The position numbers and the translations under genes were made by a program. Below the pieces are notes generated by a model. That model saw only the letters and a program-made list of their open reading frames with translations. It did not search any database and was not told the DNA's origin. DNA of 50,552 nt from NCBI GenBank assembly GCA_038209965.1, contig JBBQXF010000019.1:1-50552 (forward strand), read 5' to 3'. This document shows positions 1-8,954 of this stretch, in pieces. Within the stretch, counting starts at the first letter, position 1. Every line of letters starts with the position of its first letter. Source of the DNA: JALONO01 sp038209965 (GTDB taxonomy: Bacteria > Bacteroidota > Bacteroidia > Cytophagales > Thermoflexibacteraceae).

Positions 1-430
1 CCAAAGCCAAAGGATAATTGCTTTGATAGTAATAGATATTCCCTATATTATTCAAAGTACTGCCTATACCTTTTTTATCTTTTATCTTCTCAAAAATAGG
101 CAATACCTTTTGATAGAAAGCAAGTGCTTCGGGATAGTTGCCTTTTATATAGTTTCCAGAGCCTATTCTATTCATAGCCCAGCCTTTTCCCATCTCAAAG
201 TTTATTTTTTCGCTTTTCCCGAGGGCTTGGGTAGCAAGTATAATGCAGGTATCGGGCTTGCTATTGCGATATTCATAAGCAATATCGCACAAAGCCATGA
301 TTTTGGTCGTGTCGTGCTTGGCGGTGTTATAGACAATATTTAGGCTGTCTAAGATTTTTTTGTCTTGGGCTTGGGCATGGGTCGTAATCCCAAAAGTAAG
401 TGCGACCAACAAAAATAATTTTTTTGCCAT
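1..430 (-). CDS. secreted TPR protein, N-terminal part (continues beyond the left edge)
   Basis: An open frame of 143 codons starts with ATG at 430 and runs leftward off the window without a stop. The first 22 residues (MAKKLFLLVALTFGITTHAQAQ) are a clear signal peptide ending in an A-Q-A-Q type cleavage region. The mature part has helical tetratricopeptide-type repeats: GKGWAMNRIGSGNYIKGNY-PEALAFYQKVLPIFEKI, then the next repeat GIGSTLNNIGNIYYYQSNY-PLAL. In Bacteroidota such N-terminal TPR arrays usually sit in front of a transmembrane helix and a histidine kinase or a LuxR/LytTR-type output domain, but the C-terminus is outside the window so the class cannot be decided. The codon use is more AT-rich than in the large gene downstream. 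The TPR assignment is firm; the output domain is unknown. Confidence 0.85.
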   Translation of the reverse strand, partial: MAKKLFLLVALTFGITTHAQAQDKKILDSLNIVYNTAKHDTTKIMALCDIAYEYRNSKPDTCIILATQALGKSEKINFEMGKGWAMNRIGSGNYIKGNYPEALAFYQKVLPIFEKIKDKKGIGSTLNNIGNIYYYQSNYPLAL

Positions 431-672
431 ACCAAACTGTGATTTTACGGGCGTAAATCTATGATAATTTCACTCCCAAAACCAAATTATCATTCACTTG
501 GCTTTTGCCTCCTTTTTGCAATTATCAGTGTTTTTCAGGCACCCTGCCCTCTTTTGTCCCCTGCACTTCCCCTTTTGCGGTTCTAAACTGAAAACCACCG
601 AGTTTGCCCCAATCAAGAACCGGCCAACGAATTTGAGCGCCCACTGGCTGGATTGGGGCAGCAAAAACGCCC

Positions 673-3600
673 TTACTTTACCACTACCTTAGTTTGCAAT
701 GTTCGCCCATTGACTATTGCCCGGCAGTGGTACATTCCACTGGCCAGCTCGACCCAGGGGTGCAATGTGTAGAGCAACAAGCCGTTGCGGTCTGTCTCGG
801 CCCAAGCCTCAGCCAACAGGCGGCCGCTGAGATCGCAGATTTCGAGCTTGAGCCTCGTCTGGGGATCAGCCTGGACGAAAATACTGATCTCCGTGGCCGA
901 CGAAGGGTTGGGACGGGCCTCCATCCTGGCGGAACCTTCGGCTTGGTTCATTACGGCCACTATTTTGGAGTAGGTAGTGGTGCCATCGCGATCCACCATC
1001 TTGAGCCGATAATAGGCCAAGCCCACCAGTGGGTTCTGATCCAAAAACTGGTAGCGGCTCGCTTGGCCCTGCCCCTTTAGTTGGGCCAGGGGTTGGAAAT
1101 AGGAGCCATCGGATGAGCGCTCCACCACAAAATGGGCAAAGTCGCGTTCCCAACTCGTTTTCCATTCTACCCATACCTCGCGATCCAAGAGGCGGGCCGA
1201 AAAACTGACCAGATCGACGGGAAGGATAAACAAATCTTCGGTGAGGAGTACCAAAGACCCGCCTTGGCGGATTTGGCGCACGATATTGCTTCCCACCCCG
1301 CTCACACTGCCGGCCGTAAAATCTTGGTCGGGTGGGTTTAGCCAAATGAAATTGTTGTTGGTTTTTTGGATCTTGAGCGGTTGGGTGTTCATCCCAATGG
1401 GCAGGGTGTTTTCGCTGTCGGTATAGCGCAGCGTGACAGTGTAGCCTTGGTTCAACAGCATATCTACCGGGATGCCATCGTTGAGCAGTACCTGCCACCA
1501 GCGATCGATGATCACTTCGGCGGGCACGTCCCACCCGACTATGCCCGCCGTAAGTGGCAGGTTGTCCGGGCCAGTCCGACGGGTAGAAATGCAAAAATCA
1601 CCCCGGGTAGCATCCACTTTATGGAGGGTGACGGGAATGTAATCGCCCGCAGCCCCGGTTACTCCAAAAGGAAAGTCATAGATCCCGGTATTAGTGCCCA
1701 TGTTCCAGCAAAGATAACTGGGGTTGACCGCGGCATTGGTCTCGCTCCGAATGTAACCGCTGCCCAAACGAGCCAAAGCTGTTGGGGCCGGGTTATCCAG
1801 GGTGATGCGCGCACTGTTGAGCCGTAAGCCCGTATTGTCCAGGGTGAGGATGTTTCTCACCAGTTGGTCATTGTCCAGGGTGACGGTCAAGTTGGGGGCC
1901 GTTTTTTGGAGGCGCAAATTATAAAACTGGGTGGCAGTAGTTCCGCCCAAAGTTGTGGGGGTATTCCCCGTTAGCACGATTGAGGTATTGGGGTTGGCAA
2001 TCAAATCCCCCCCATTGTTTATCCAATCGCCATGCGTGGCCAAGGTGGTGTTGCCAACCAAAGTCAGGCTGGCATTGGTGGCGAGGGTGAAGTTGCGGGT
2101 GCTGGCCAAGCCGATGCCGCCATTGTTGGCCGGGTCGATCACGGGCTGGGGCCGCGTGCCCGATTGGGCTATGCCCGCGTTGATCGCGCTGGTGGGCACT
2201 TCTAGGCACCAATTGAGCGGGTTGTACCAATTGGCATCAACCGCGCCGGTCCAGATGGTGTTGGTGCCGCTCACTCCCAGCTCGGCAATGCCCACCAAGA
2301 GGGAAAAGTAGGAATCGCCCACCCGGGAGATATAGTTGAACTGAACTTGCGAAGCGCTGGTGAGCACTCCCGTCCACAGATTGGGAAATGCGCCACTGCC
2401 ACTGCTGGCAATTTGGAAGCCATCGATGATCAGTACCCATTCCCCGATCAATTGCTCGATGCCAATGGTGTAAATCCCACATTCGAAATTGGTGCGCCGA
2501 TACACCACGGCATGGTTGTCGTTGACCACATCACAGCCCTGATAACCAATGGCTTGTGAGGGTACACCAGTGACTGGATAGTAATCACTGGTTTCGAAAC
2601 TCAATTTATCCAAACGAGAACCGTCGCCAATCTCAAAATATCCCCGGTAACGGTTGTTGGCCTCATTGATGGCCACTCCATCGTAACCCATCGCGACCCA
2701 TTTGCCGGTTCCCCAAACATTGCCCGGGACAACGGGCTGCTGGACGGTGACCGTAAAAACTTGATCCCGGGTTTCGCAGCCATTAATGGCCGTAACGGTG
2801 TAGGCAGTGGTGGTGGTGGGGAAAACGTTGGCTTGATCGCCCGCAAAGCTCAGGAGTTGCAAACCGGGGTTGCCGGGCGGCACGGAGTTCCACACATAGC
2901 GCGCACCGCCCGTCAGGCCCACGCGCACCGAGTCGCCCCGACAAATGGTGACGTTGCCCGGCGCTAGGCCATAAGTGGCAGTGTTACTGATAATGGCGGG
3001 GAATGTGCGGGTTAGGGTGCAATTACTCACCGGATCCGTTAGCACCGTGGTGATCAGGGTGCTCCCCGCCGCAATGGGCGTGACGGAAATCGTGCTGCCT
3101 GCGGTGGCCCCAAGGCTCAGCAGGCCAGGATCAGCCACCGACCACGCAAAAGTAGCCCCGGGAATGGCGGGCCAACCGGCGGTCAAGGTACTGGGCGTGC
3201 CCATTGGGTTGCTACAAATGGTCACTTGATTGGCCACAAAATTAATTTCTTGGCCGACGTTGGTAACGGCCAGATCAGCAAATGAATCGAACACCGTGGC
3301 CTCCCAGCTAAACTCGATCGTCGAGTTGGCGTTCAAGAACCCCTCCCACAGGTTGTTATGGGGCGGGGCGGGCGCAAAGCCAAAGGTGAGCAGTGCCCCC
3401 CCATTCACCCGGAGGGTCACCTGCGAATTGCGGGAGCTGTAGCTGGGGATCGCGATCCGGTAATACCCGCAGGGGAAACCGCGCCGTTTGTAGGTCACCC
3501 GGTGGTTGTCGCTGGGCACCGGGCAGCCGAGGTAGCCCGCCGCATCGGAGGGCGATCCACCGGGGCTCCAACTGTCTTGGGAGCGGATGCTCACGTTGCC

Positions 3601-5889
3601 ATCGCGGTAATAACCAGCGTATTGGCCCAAGAAATAAGTGTAGGCCCGCCATTCGTTCACGCCAAAATCGGTGGGATTGTTGCCCGGACCCACAATAACG
3701 GCCACAGTTCCCGTGCGTGCTCCGCCGGTACAGGCCGCCGAGGTAGTTTGGGTCACGGTATAAGTGGTGGGCACACTGGGCGAGGCAATCACCGTTTGGC
3801 CAACCGTGGTATTTAGCCCTGTTGCTGGCGACCAGACAAAATCGCTGGCGTTGCCAGTGCCGCCGGCTGTCAGCACTACGCTTTGTCCCGGGCAGATGCT
3901 CAGCGAAGCAGCCGCGCTTGGGAAAATGGGTACTGGGGCCGGGGCGGCGTCAACGATCACCTGTATGGTGGTGGTTAAGTTGCAACCCGCCTCGGGGCTG
4001 AACAGGAACAATTCATACACTTGGCTGCTGGTTGGGGAGACCAGAAACTCCCGGGTGTTGGCGATCACTGCCCCTCCGACCCCCAGCCGCCACTCATAGA
4101 AAGCGCCGGGCACATCGACGGCCGACAGCAAGTAGTTTTCCGTTGGGCAGATCCGTACGACCGGGGCCGCCACCGCGCTGATGGTTTGGAACCGGGCCGC
4201 CGCAAAGGATTGATTGGCAAACCCTTGCCAGCGGATATCCAGCTGGGAGTTGAAGCCCAATAAGCCGCGCCAGACGTTTGGGTGAGTGCCCAGACCGCCC
4301 TGAAACCGCTGGGTACTGTTGAGCCACACCTCGACGTTGTCCTGTACATCGGCCAGATCCAATTGATACACCAAGCCACAGGGCACGAAGTTGGTGCGGC
4401 GGTAGCTCACCGAGTGGCCATCTTGGGGCACCGCGCAACCCACATATCCAGTGGCACGATCGGGTGAAGCGAGTGGATCCCAGCGGGTGCGCGAATCAAA
4501 ATCGAGATTGGGGCCATTGTTTGGCTCAAGGTAATAACCAGCAAAATTGGCCCAGTTCGGATCGGCGTAGCAAAACACATTCCATTGGCCAGGGCCAAAG
4601 TTGGCGGGCGTGGTGGGTGGGCCCACGGTTACGGTCACATTGGCCGGCTGGGGTGGATTGCACCCGTCCGTCGAAGTGACGGTGTAGATCGTGGTCAGGG
4701 TGGGGCTGGCCACTACCAGATTGCCCGTGGTGGCGGATAACCCCGTGGCTGGCGACCAAGTGTAGTTGGCGCCCCCACTGGCCAATAAACTGGTCGAACT
4801 GCCGGGGCAGATGCTCGTGGACGGACTGACATTGATGCCCAGCAGCGGGCCGCCCACCCGTACTTGCACATTGGCTGTGGCCGCGATGCAACCGGTGGTT
4901 GGGTCGGTGCCGGTCACGGTGTAGGTGGTGGTGGCGGCAGGACTGGCCACCACGGCGCTGCCCGTGGTGGCACTCAGCCCAGTGGCTGGCGCCCACGTGT
5001 AGGTAAGTGGCCGGGGGGCAGTTACGCGGATGGGCGTGTTGCCGCCTGGGCAAATCTGGGCACTGGCGGGGGCGATGAGGGCAAATGGCACCAACTGGAT
5101 GTTGAGTGCGCCCCGGCTATCCCCCACGCGCTGTCGCCAGCGGAACTCAACTTGGGAATTGGCCCCCAAGAAACCCTGCCATATATTGGGGCGGGGCGGG
5201 CAACATTCGCCCCGGCTGAATACCAAGTTGCCATCGATGCGCAGTTCACATTCATCATCGTTGTACACCAGATCAAACTGGTAAAGCCCACAGCTAAAGT
5301 TGGTCCGCCGATAACTGACCGAATAGTTGGTGGGTTGCATGGGTGGAAAACAGCCCTGAAAGCCCACCACATCCGAAGGCGCGGTGAGCGAGGCAAAAGT
5401 GCGGTCAAAGCTCAGGCTGGGATCAACAAAATAGCCAGCGTAGTTGCTCAGGTTAGGGTCGCGGAAAGCATAGGCGTGCCATACGCCATCGCCAAAAACC
5501 GAGGGGGCCGGCAACGTGTTGGTGACCGCAAATGGGGCCGTGCTATTGCTCACCACCACTGGGGAATTGGCCACCACCCGAACGCGATAACCAGCACCTG
5601 CCGGAGTACTCGTCGGGATGGTGGCGAAAATATTGCTCGAACCGACGGCGATTACATTGCCAACACGGGTGGGGATCGGCGGGAAGGTGCCAATAGCATC
5701 GGACAGTTCAACAAAAAAAGTATTGCCAATGCCAAAAGTGCCACCACTGACTGTCGCACTGACCAAAACAGTACTACCAGCGCAAATCGGTGATCCTAGA
5801 TCACTAACACTGATGGTTTGGGCTTTTACAGGGTTTAGGCAGCCAAACAAGGTCCAGCCGAGTAGAATGACCCCTATACGATACCACAT
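673..5889 (-). CDS. giant modular T9SS-secreted surface protein (1738 aa)
   Basis: A secreted cell-surface protein. Residues 1-23 form a signal peptide (cleavage near VKA-Q). Ig/PKD-like beta domains with the pattern CPG...W-SPATGL...SP...TYTVT lie at about 27-125, 278-346, 352-423, 578-647, 660-734, 888-967 and 975-1049. Between them are four copies of a roughly 140-residue module at about 132-270, 430-570, 740-880 and 1057-1205, each with GYxGC, H-x-V-x-YRR-x-(N/G)F, CG-x-Y, an N-G turn and N-(L/I/V)W-x-G-x-L; these recall PA14-like folds but the match is by eye. A W-T-G...W-N-P-x-N-W segment (1213-1227) opens a beta region, a fibronectin-like domain (V-x-F-x-A ... VERSSDG) spans 1557-1645, and 1656-1738 is a type IX sorting domain (ARPNPSS ... 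SGMYHC ... VVVK). It should be exported by Sec and anchored or released by T9SS. The ligand is unknown; adhesion is a guess. It is a single-gene unit. Confidence 0.9.
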   Translation of the reverse strand: MWYRIGVILLGWTLFGCLNPVKAQTISVSDLGSPICAGSTVLVSATVSGGTFGIGNTFFVELSDAIGTFPPIPTRVGNVIAVGSSNIFATIPTSTPAGAGYRVRVVANSPVVVSNSTAPFAVTNTLPAPSVFGDGVWHAYAFRDPNLSNYAGYFVDPSLSFDRTFASLTAPSDVVGFQGCFPPMQPTNYSVSYRRTNFSCGLYQFDLVYNDDECELRIDGNLVFSRGECCPPRPNIWQGFLGANSQVEFRWRQRVGDSRGALNIQLVPFALIAPASAQICPGGNTPIRVTAPRPLTYTWAPATGLSATTGSAVVASPAATTTYTVTGTDPTTGCIAATANVQVRVGGPLLGINVSPSTSICPGSSTSLLASGGANYTWSPATGLSATTGNLVVASPTLTTIYTVTSTDGCNPPQPANVTVTVGPPTTPANFGPGQWNVFCYADPNWANFAGYYLEPNNGPNLDFDSRTRWDPLASPDRATGYVGCAVPQDGHSVSYRRTNFVPCGLVYQLDLADVQDNVEVWLNSTQRFQGGLGTHPNVWRGLLGFNSQLDIRWQGFANQSFAAARFQTISAVAAPVVRICPTENYLLSAVDVPGAFYEWRLGVGGAVIANTREFLVSPTSSQVYELFLFSPEAGCNLTTTIQVIVDAAPAPVPIFPSAAASLSICPGQSVVLTAGGTGNASDFVWSPATGLNTTVGQTVIASPSVPTTYTVTQTTSAACTGGARTGTVAVIVGPGNNPTDFGVNEWRAYTYFLGQYAGYYRDGNVSIRSQDSWSPGGSPSDAAGYLGCPVPSDNHRVTYKRRGFPCGYYRIAIPSYSSRNSQVTLRVNGGALLTFGFAPAPPHNNLWEGFLNANSTIEFSWEATVFDSFADLAVTNVGQEINFVANQVTICSNPMGTPSTLTAGWPAIPGATFAWSVADPGLLSLGATAGSTISVTPIAAGSTLITTVLTDPVSNCTLTRTFPAIISNTATYGLAPGNVTICRGDSVRVGLTGGARYVWNSVPPGNPGLQLLSFAGDQANVFPTTTTAYTVTAINGCETRDQVFTVTVQQPVVPGNVWGTGKWVAMGYDGVAINEANNRYRGYFEIGDGSRLDKLSFETSDYYPVTGVPSQAIGYQGCDVVNDNHAVVYRRTNFECGIYTIGIEQLIGEWVLIIDGFQIASSGSGAFPNLWTGVLTSASQVQFNYISRVGDSYFSLLVGIAELGVSGTNTIWTGAVDANWYNPLNWCLEVPTSAINAGIAQSGTRPQPVIDPANNGGIGLASTRNFTLATNASLTLVGNTTLATHGDWINNGGDLIANPNTSIVLTGNTPTTLGGTTATQFYNLRLQKTAPNLTVTLDNDQLVRNILTLDNTGLRLNSARITLDNPAPTALARLGSGYIRSETNAAVNPSYLCWNMGTNTGIYDFPFGVTGAAGDYIPVTLHKVDATRGDFCISTRRTGPDNLPLTAGIVGWDVPAEVIIDRWWQVLLNDGIPVDMLLNQGYTVTLRYTDSENTLPIGMNTQPLKIQKTNNNFIWLNPPDQDFTAGSVSGVGSNIVRQIRQGGSLVLLTEDLFILPVDLVSFSARLLDREVWVEWKTSWERDFAHFVVERSSDGSYFQPLAQLKGQGQASRYQFLDQNPLVGLAYYRLKMVDRDGTTTYSKIVAVMNQAEGSARMEARPNPSSATEISIFVQADPQTRLKLEICDLSGRLLAEAWAETDRNGLLLYTLHPWVELASGMYHCRAIVNGRTLQTKVVVK

Positions 5890-6577
5890 GGTTGAAAGAT
5901 CGCAAAAACGGTAAGCTGATGTATAAAGCCAGTATTATTTTGTCAATGCCAGAATCAGTTAAAGCAAGATTAATAGAATAATTGGTTAGATAAGTTGGTT
6001 TATTTTTTGGCATTTTATTGATTTATTGACAAAAAATTAAAATTAAAAACTAATATTGTAAAGTATTTACAAATAAAAGCCAGTAAAACCAAAATTTGGG
6101 AACACTTTCGTACATTCTGCGGGGCTTCTCCCAGATTGGTGGGTTGGCCAAATTGCTTCAATTGACTTTATTGACACTGGCATTGTTGAGCACCTGCCTA
6201 AGTATGTTGATGAATACGCATCATTAAGTTCAAAAGTTTCTCCTTGAGCCGAATCAACCACCGATCAATGAAGATCAGCCATCTAAATGGCCCGAACTTT
6301 ATGTCAGTAAACTAATTTGCCGCAGCAGATCACATACGTAAGATTAATCATTAAATTGTACAATTGGCTCGTTACATGCTTTTCCCTGCCACCTTTTCCC
6401 ATTTTGCGAGATTGTTGCTTGGCGGCTTTAGGTCAAACGCATGACCGGAAAAACGCTCGGACAGCCCAAATTTGGCCCAATGCAATGGCGATAACCCCTA
6501 GTTGGGCAAGCTGGCTAACTCCCCGCAACGTAAATCCTCAACTTTGGCCGTTATCTTTGTGTTCTTCAACTAGTTTC
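5890..6577. other. AT-rich intergenic region
   Basis: No convincing gene. The part next to the large T9SS gene is AT-rich (5890-6080). A 56-codon open stretch on the plus strand at 6077-6247 has protein-like composition but no start codon and follows directly on a stop. An open frame from 6317 joins the DUF2911 gene in frame, but the residues before 6578 look non-coding and a -7 box lies inside it at 6552-6559. Confidence 0.5.
6552..6559 (+). promoter_or_regulatory. -7 box of the DUF2911 lipoprotein gene
   Basis: TATCTTTG matches the Bacteroidota -7 consensus TAnnTTTG exactly and ends 18 bases before the ATG at 6578. No clear -33 TTG is seen at the usual distance. It argues for the 6578 start against the longer frame. 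Confidence 0.5.
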
Positions 6578-7249
6578 ATGAAAAAGCAGGGCAAGATTCC
6601 GTTCGTGGTGGGCAACTTCTGGCTCCCACGAGCAATGTGGCTGGCTCCATTGTACTTGGCTTGGTTGGCCGCTTGCAGTGGCAGCAGCTCAAAAAAAGGC
6701 CGGGCCTTGGTGGGAGACACCGTGGTGCAGGCCCCCAGAACCGCTGGGACAACCAACCTTTACCAGTCCGACACCCTCAAGGGCAGTCCAAGCCGCAAAC
6801 TGTTCGTCAAAATTGGCAAATCGGATTTCATCGATCTGCGCTACCACTCGCCGGGCGTGCGCGGGCGGATCATCTGGGGCGGGCTGGTGCCCTACAACCA
6901 AGTGTGGGTCACGGGGGCACACATGGCCTCCATTGTCCATTTCAGTGGCGCGGTGGAAGTGGCCGGCAACTTGCTCCCAGCGGGCGTTTATACGCTGTTT
7001 TCCATCCCGGCTCCGGGTGAGTGGACCCTCATTTTCAACCGCAACTGGGATCAGCACCTCACCGATGAGTACAGTCCCAAGGAGGACGTGTTCCGCTTCA
7101 GGGCCACCCCCCAAATTTTACCGGATACGGTGCAACGCTTCACTTATTTTTTGACCCCCAAAGATTCTCAAACGGTGGAAATGGCCTTTGCCTGGGAAAA
7201 ACTCAAAGTGGCTTTCGATGTGAAACTAAACGGCGAATTGGAGAAATGA
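6578..7249 (+). CDS. DUF2911 family lipoprotein
   Basis: A 223-residue protein with a lipoprotein signal peptide: the hydrophobic stretch AMWLAPLYLAWLAAC ends in the lipobox LAAC, so Cys33 would be lipidated. The mature domain is DUF2911: SPGVRGRxIWGGLVPYNQ, WVTGAHMAS, LPAGVYTLFSIP, WTLIFNRN and DEYSPKEDVFRF are the conserved blocks. The family is a beta-sandwich of unknown function, common as a secreted protein in Bacteroidota. An open frame extends upstream to 6317 but the ATG at 6578 gives the signal peptide and sits behind a -7 box; a start at 6635 (Met20) would also leave a workable lipoprotein signal. It stands alone, ahead of purD in the same direction with a 250-base gap. Confidence 0.85.
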   Translation: MKKQGKIPFVVGNFWLPRAMWLAPLYLAWLAACSGSSSKKGRALVGDTVVQAPRTAGTTNLYQSDTLKGSPSRKLFVKIGKSDFIDLRYHSPGVRGRIIWGGLVPYNQVWVTGAHMASIVHFSGAVEVAGNLLPAGVYTLFSIPAPGEWTLIFNRNWDQHLTDEYSPKEDVFRFRATPQILPDTVQRFTYFLTPKDSQTVEMAFAWEKLKVAFDVKLNGELEK

Positions 7250-7254
7250 AGGGC

Positions 7255-7290
7255 CTGTTTGATTCACGTGGCCATACATCGACGGGCAGT
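7255..7290 (+). repeat. 36-bp direct repeat, copy 1
   Basis: Matches the copy at 7331-7366 at 33 of 36 positions (core GATTCACGTGGCCAT). The copies start 76 bases apart, between the DUF2911 gene and purD. Function unknown. Confidence 0.8.
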
Positions 7291-7330
7291 TTTAAACATT
7301 GGAGAACAATTTGAATTAGCAACGTCGAGT

Positions 7331-7366
7331 CTGTCTGATTCACGTGGCCATGCATCAACGGGCAGT
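7331..7366 (+). repeat. 36-bp direct repeat, copy 2
   Basis: Second copy of the repeat at 7255-7290, differing at three positions. It lies 133 bases upstream of the purD start and could be part of its control region or a duplicated remnant. Confidence 0.8.
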
Positions 7367-7499
7367 GGTCGGTGCTGTTGCCCCAAACCCTCGAGCTGAA
7401 AGTCGGGAGAATTGAAAAAGATCCTCGTCTTTTGTTCTGTCCACCACATCCTTTCCCCGCATAAAAATTGCAAATTGCGCCGTTAATCAGCCAAATCGC

Positions 7500-8783
7500 A
7501 TGAATGTCCTCATCCTTGGTTCCGGCGGGCGTGAACACGCCTTCGCTTGGAAAATAGCCCAAAGCCCCCAACTCGGCCGGCTGTTTGTGGCCCCTGGCAA
7601 CGCCGGAACGGCCCAAGTGGCCCAGAATGTGGAATTGGGCGACGATTTTGCCCAAATAGCCGAATTTGTGCTTGCCCAAGCCATCGATTTGCTCCTGATC
7701 GGACCCGAAGCCCCGCTGGTGGCTGGTTTGGTCGACTACCTGGCCGCCGACCCACGGCTCGCTCATTTGGGCATTGTTGGCCCCAAACAGGCTGGCGCCA
7801 AATTGGAAGGCAGTAAAGATTTTGCCAAGCATTTCATGCTCAAACATGGCATTCCCACGGCGGGCCACCGGAGTTTTGATCACCGTAATTTGGATGAAGG
7901 ACTGGCTTACTTGGCCCAACATACTTTGCCCATTGTGCTCAAGGCCGACGGACTGGCGGCGGGCAAAGGGGTGCTGATCATCGACTCGGTGGCCGAGGCC
8001 CAGCAACAGCTCACCGCCATGATCACGGATGGGATGTTTGGCGCAGCCAGTGCCACCGTGGTGGTGGAAGAATTTCTCCACGGGATCGAGCTGTCGGTCT
8101 TTGTCTTGACCGATGGCAAGAGTTACCGACTACTGCCCGCCGCCAAAGATTATAAGCGGGTGGGTGAAGGCGATACAGGCCCCAATACGGGCGGCATGGG
8201 GGCGGTGTCGCCCGTGCCCTTTGCCGATGCGGCTTTTCTGCAAAAAGTGGAGGATCGGATTGTAAAACCTACCATTGCCGGGTTTGCCGAAGCTGGTATG
8301 GATTACGTTGGGTTTGTCTTCATTGGCTTGATGAACGTGGGCGGCGAGCCTTACGTGATCGAGTACAACGTGCGCATGGGCGATCCCGAAACGGAGGTGG
8401 TCCTGCCCCGTATTGCCTCTGATTGGCTCGATCTGATGCACTTGACCGCCCACGGACGGCTCCATGAGGCCGATCTGCGCATCGATCCGCGCACTGCTGC
8501 CACGGTCATGCTGGTATCTGGGGGCTACCCCGGCGAGTTTGTCAAAGGCAAAGTCATGACCGGGCTGAGCAACCTGACCGGGATAACGACGTTCCACGCG
8601 GGCACTCGCTTGCAGGAGGGCCAAGTGCTGACCAACGGGGGGCGCGTGCTGGCCCTGACCGCCCTGGCCGACAGCTTGCCCGAGGCATTGGCAGCGGCGT
8701 TTCTGGCGGCCGATACGGTGCAGTACGAGGGTAAATATTTCCGGCGCGACATCGGCTCCGATCTGGCCAGTTATCCCAACTAA
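7500..8783 (+). CDS. purD: phosphoribosylamine-glycine ligase
   Basis: GAR synthetase, the second step of de novo purine synthesis: 5-phosphoribosylamine + glycine + ATP give GAR, in the cytosol. The 427-residue length is normal for a monofunctional PurD. Visible signatures are the N-terminal MNVLILGSGGREHA, LLIGPEAPL near residue 66, the ATP-grasp segment VLKADGLAAGKGV (146-158) and the metal/ATP-binding EYNVRMGDPETE (288-299), followed by the C-terminal domain. The start is fixed by the family's characteristic N-terminus. No other pur gene is nearby, so it is a single-gene unit here, as often in Bacteroidota. The 36-bp repeats lie upstream. Confidence 0.97.
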   Translation: MNVLILGSGGREHAFAWKIAQSPQLGRLFVAPGNAGTAQVAQNVELGDDFAQIAEFVLAQAIDLLLIGPEAPLVAGLVDYLAADPRLAHLGIVGPKQAGAKLEGSKDFAKHFMLKHGIPTAGHRSFDHRNLDEGLAYLAQHTLPIVLKADGLAAGKGVLIIDSVAEAQQQLTAMITDGMFGAASATVVVEEFLHGIELSVFVLTDGKSYRLLPAAKDYKRVGEGDTGPNTGGMGAVSPVPFADAAFLQKVEDRIVKPTIAGFAEAGMDYVGFVFIGLMNVGGEPYVIEYNVRMGDPETEVVLPRIASDWLDLMHLTAHGRLHEADLRIDPRTAATVMLVSGGYPGEFVKGKVMTGLSNLTGITTFHAGTRLQEGQVLTNGGRVLALTALADSLPEALAAAFLAADTVQYEGKYFRRDIGSDLASYPN

Positions 8784-8870
8784 ATCCAATTGCACAGCAC
8801 TAAAAAATGCTGGGGCTTGGGCTGGCTGGGCGCTGTTCCGTTCGTTGGACAAAACCATCTATCAGTCGTC

Positions 8871-8910
8871 CTAAAAAAAACTGCCCTTCCTCCAGTTGGA
8901 GAAAGGGCAG
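8871..8910 (-). terminator. rho-independent terminator of amt
   Basis: The hairpin at 8881-8910 has arms CTGCCCTT-c-CTCCA and TGGAG-a-AAGGGCAG around a two-base loop. On the minus strand it is followed by an eight-T run (8873-8880), a classical intrinsic terminator 45 bases past the amt stop. It faces the purD end too, and may work in both directions. Confidence 0.85.
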
Positions 8911-8954
8911 AAAACTTGACCGATGCGCTAATTGATACAGACGTTCCTCCAACT

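Noticed and set aside
673..5889. Long open frames on the opposite strand and other frames of the large T9SS gene and of other GC-rich genes.
   Set aside because: They are shadow frames of GC-rich coding sequence with no family similarity.
6077..6247. A 56-codon plus-strand open stretch with protein-like composition (HSAGLLPDWWVGQIASIDF...).
   Set aside because: It follows a stop directly, has no ATG, GTG or TTG start near its beginning and no recognisable family; at most a remnant.
6317..6577. Upstream extension of the DUF2911 frame by 87 codons.
   Set aside because: The extra residues look random and a -7 box lies inside them; the lipoprotein signal starts at 6578.
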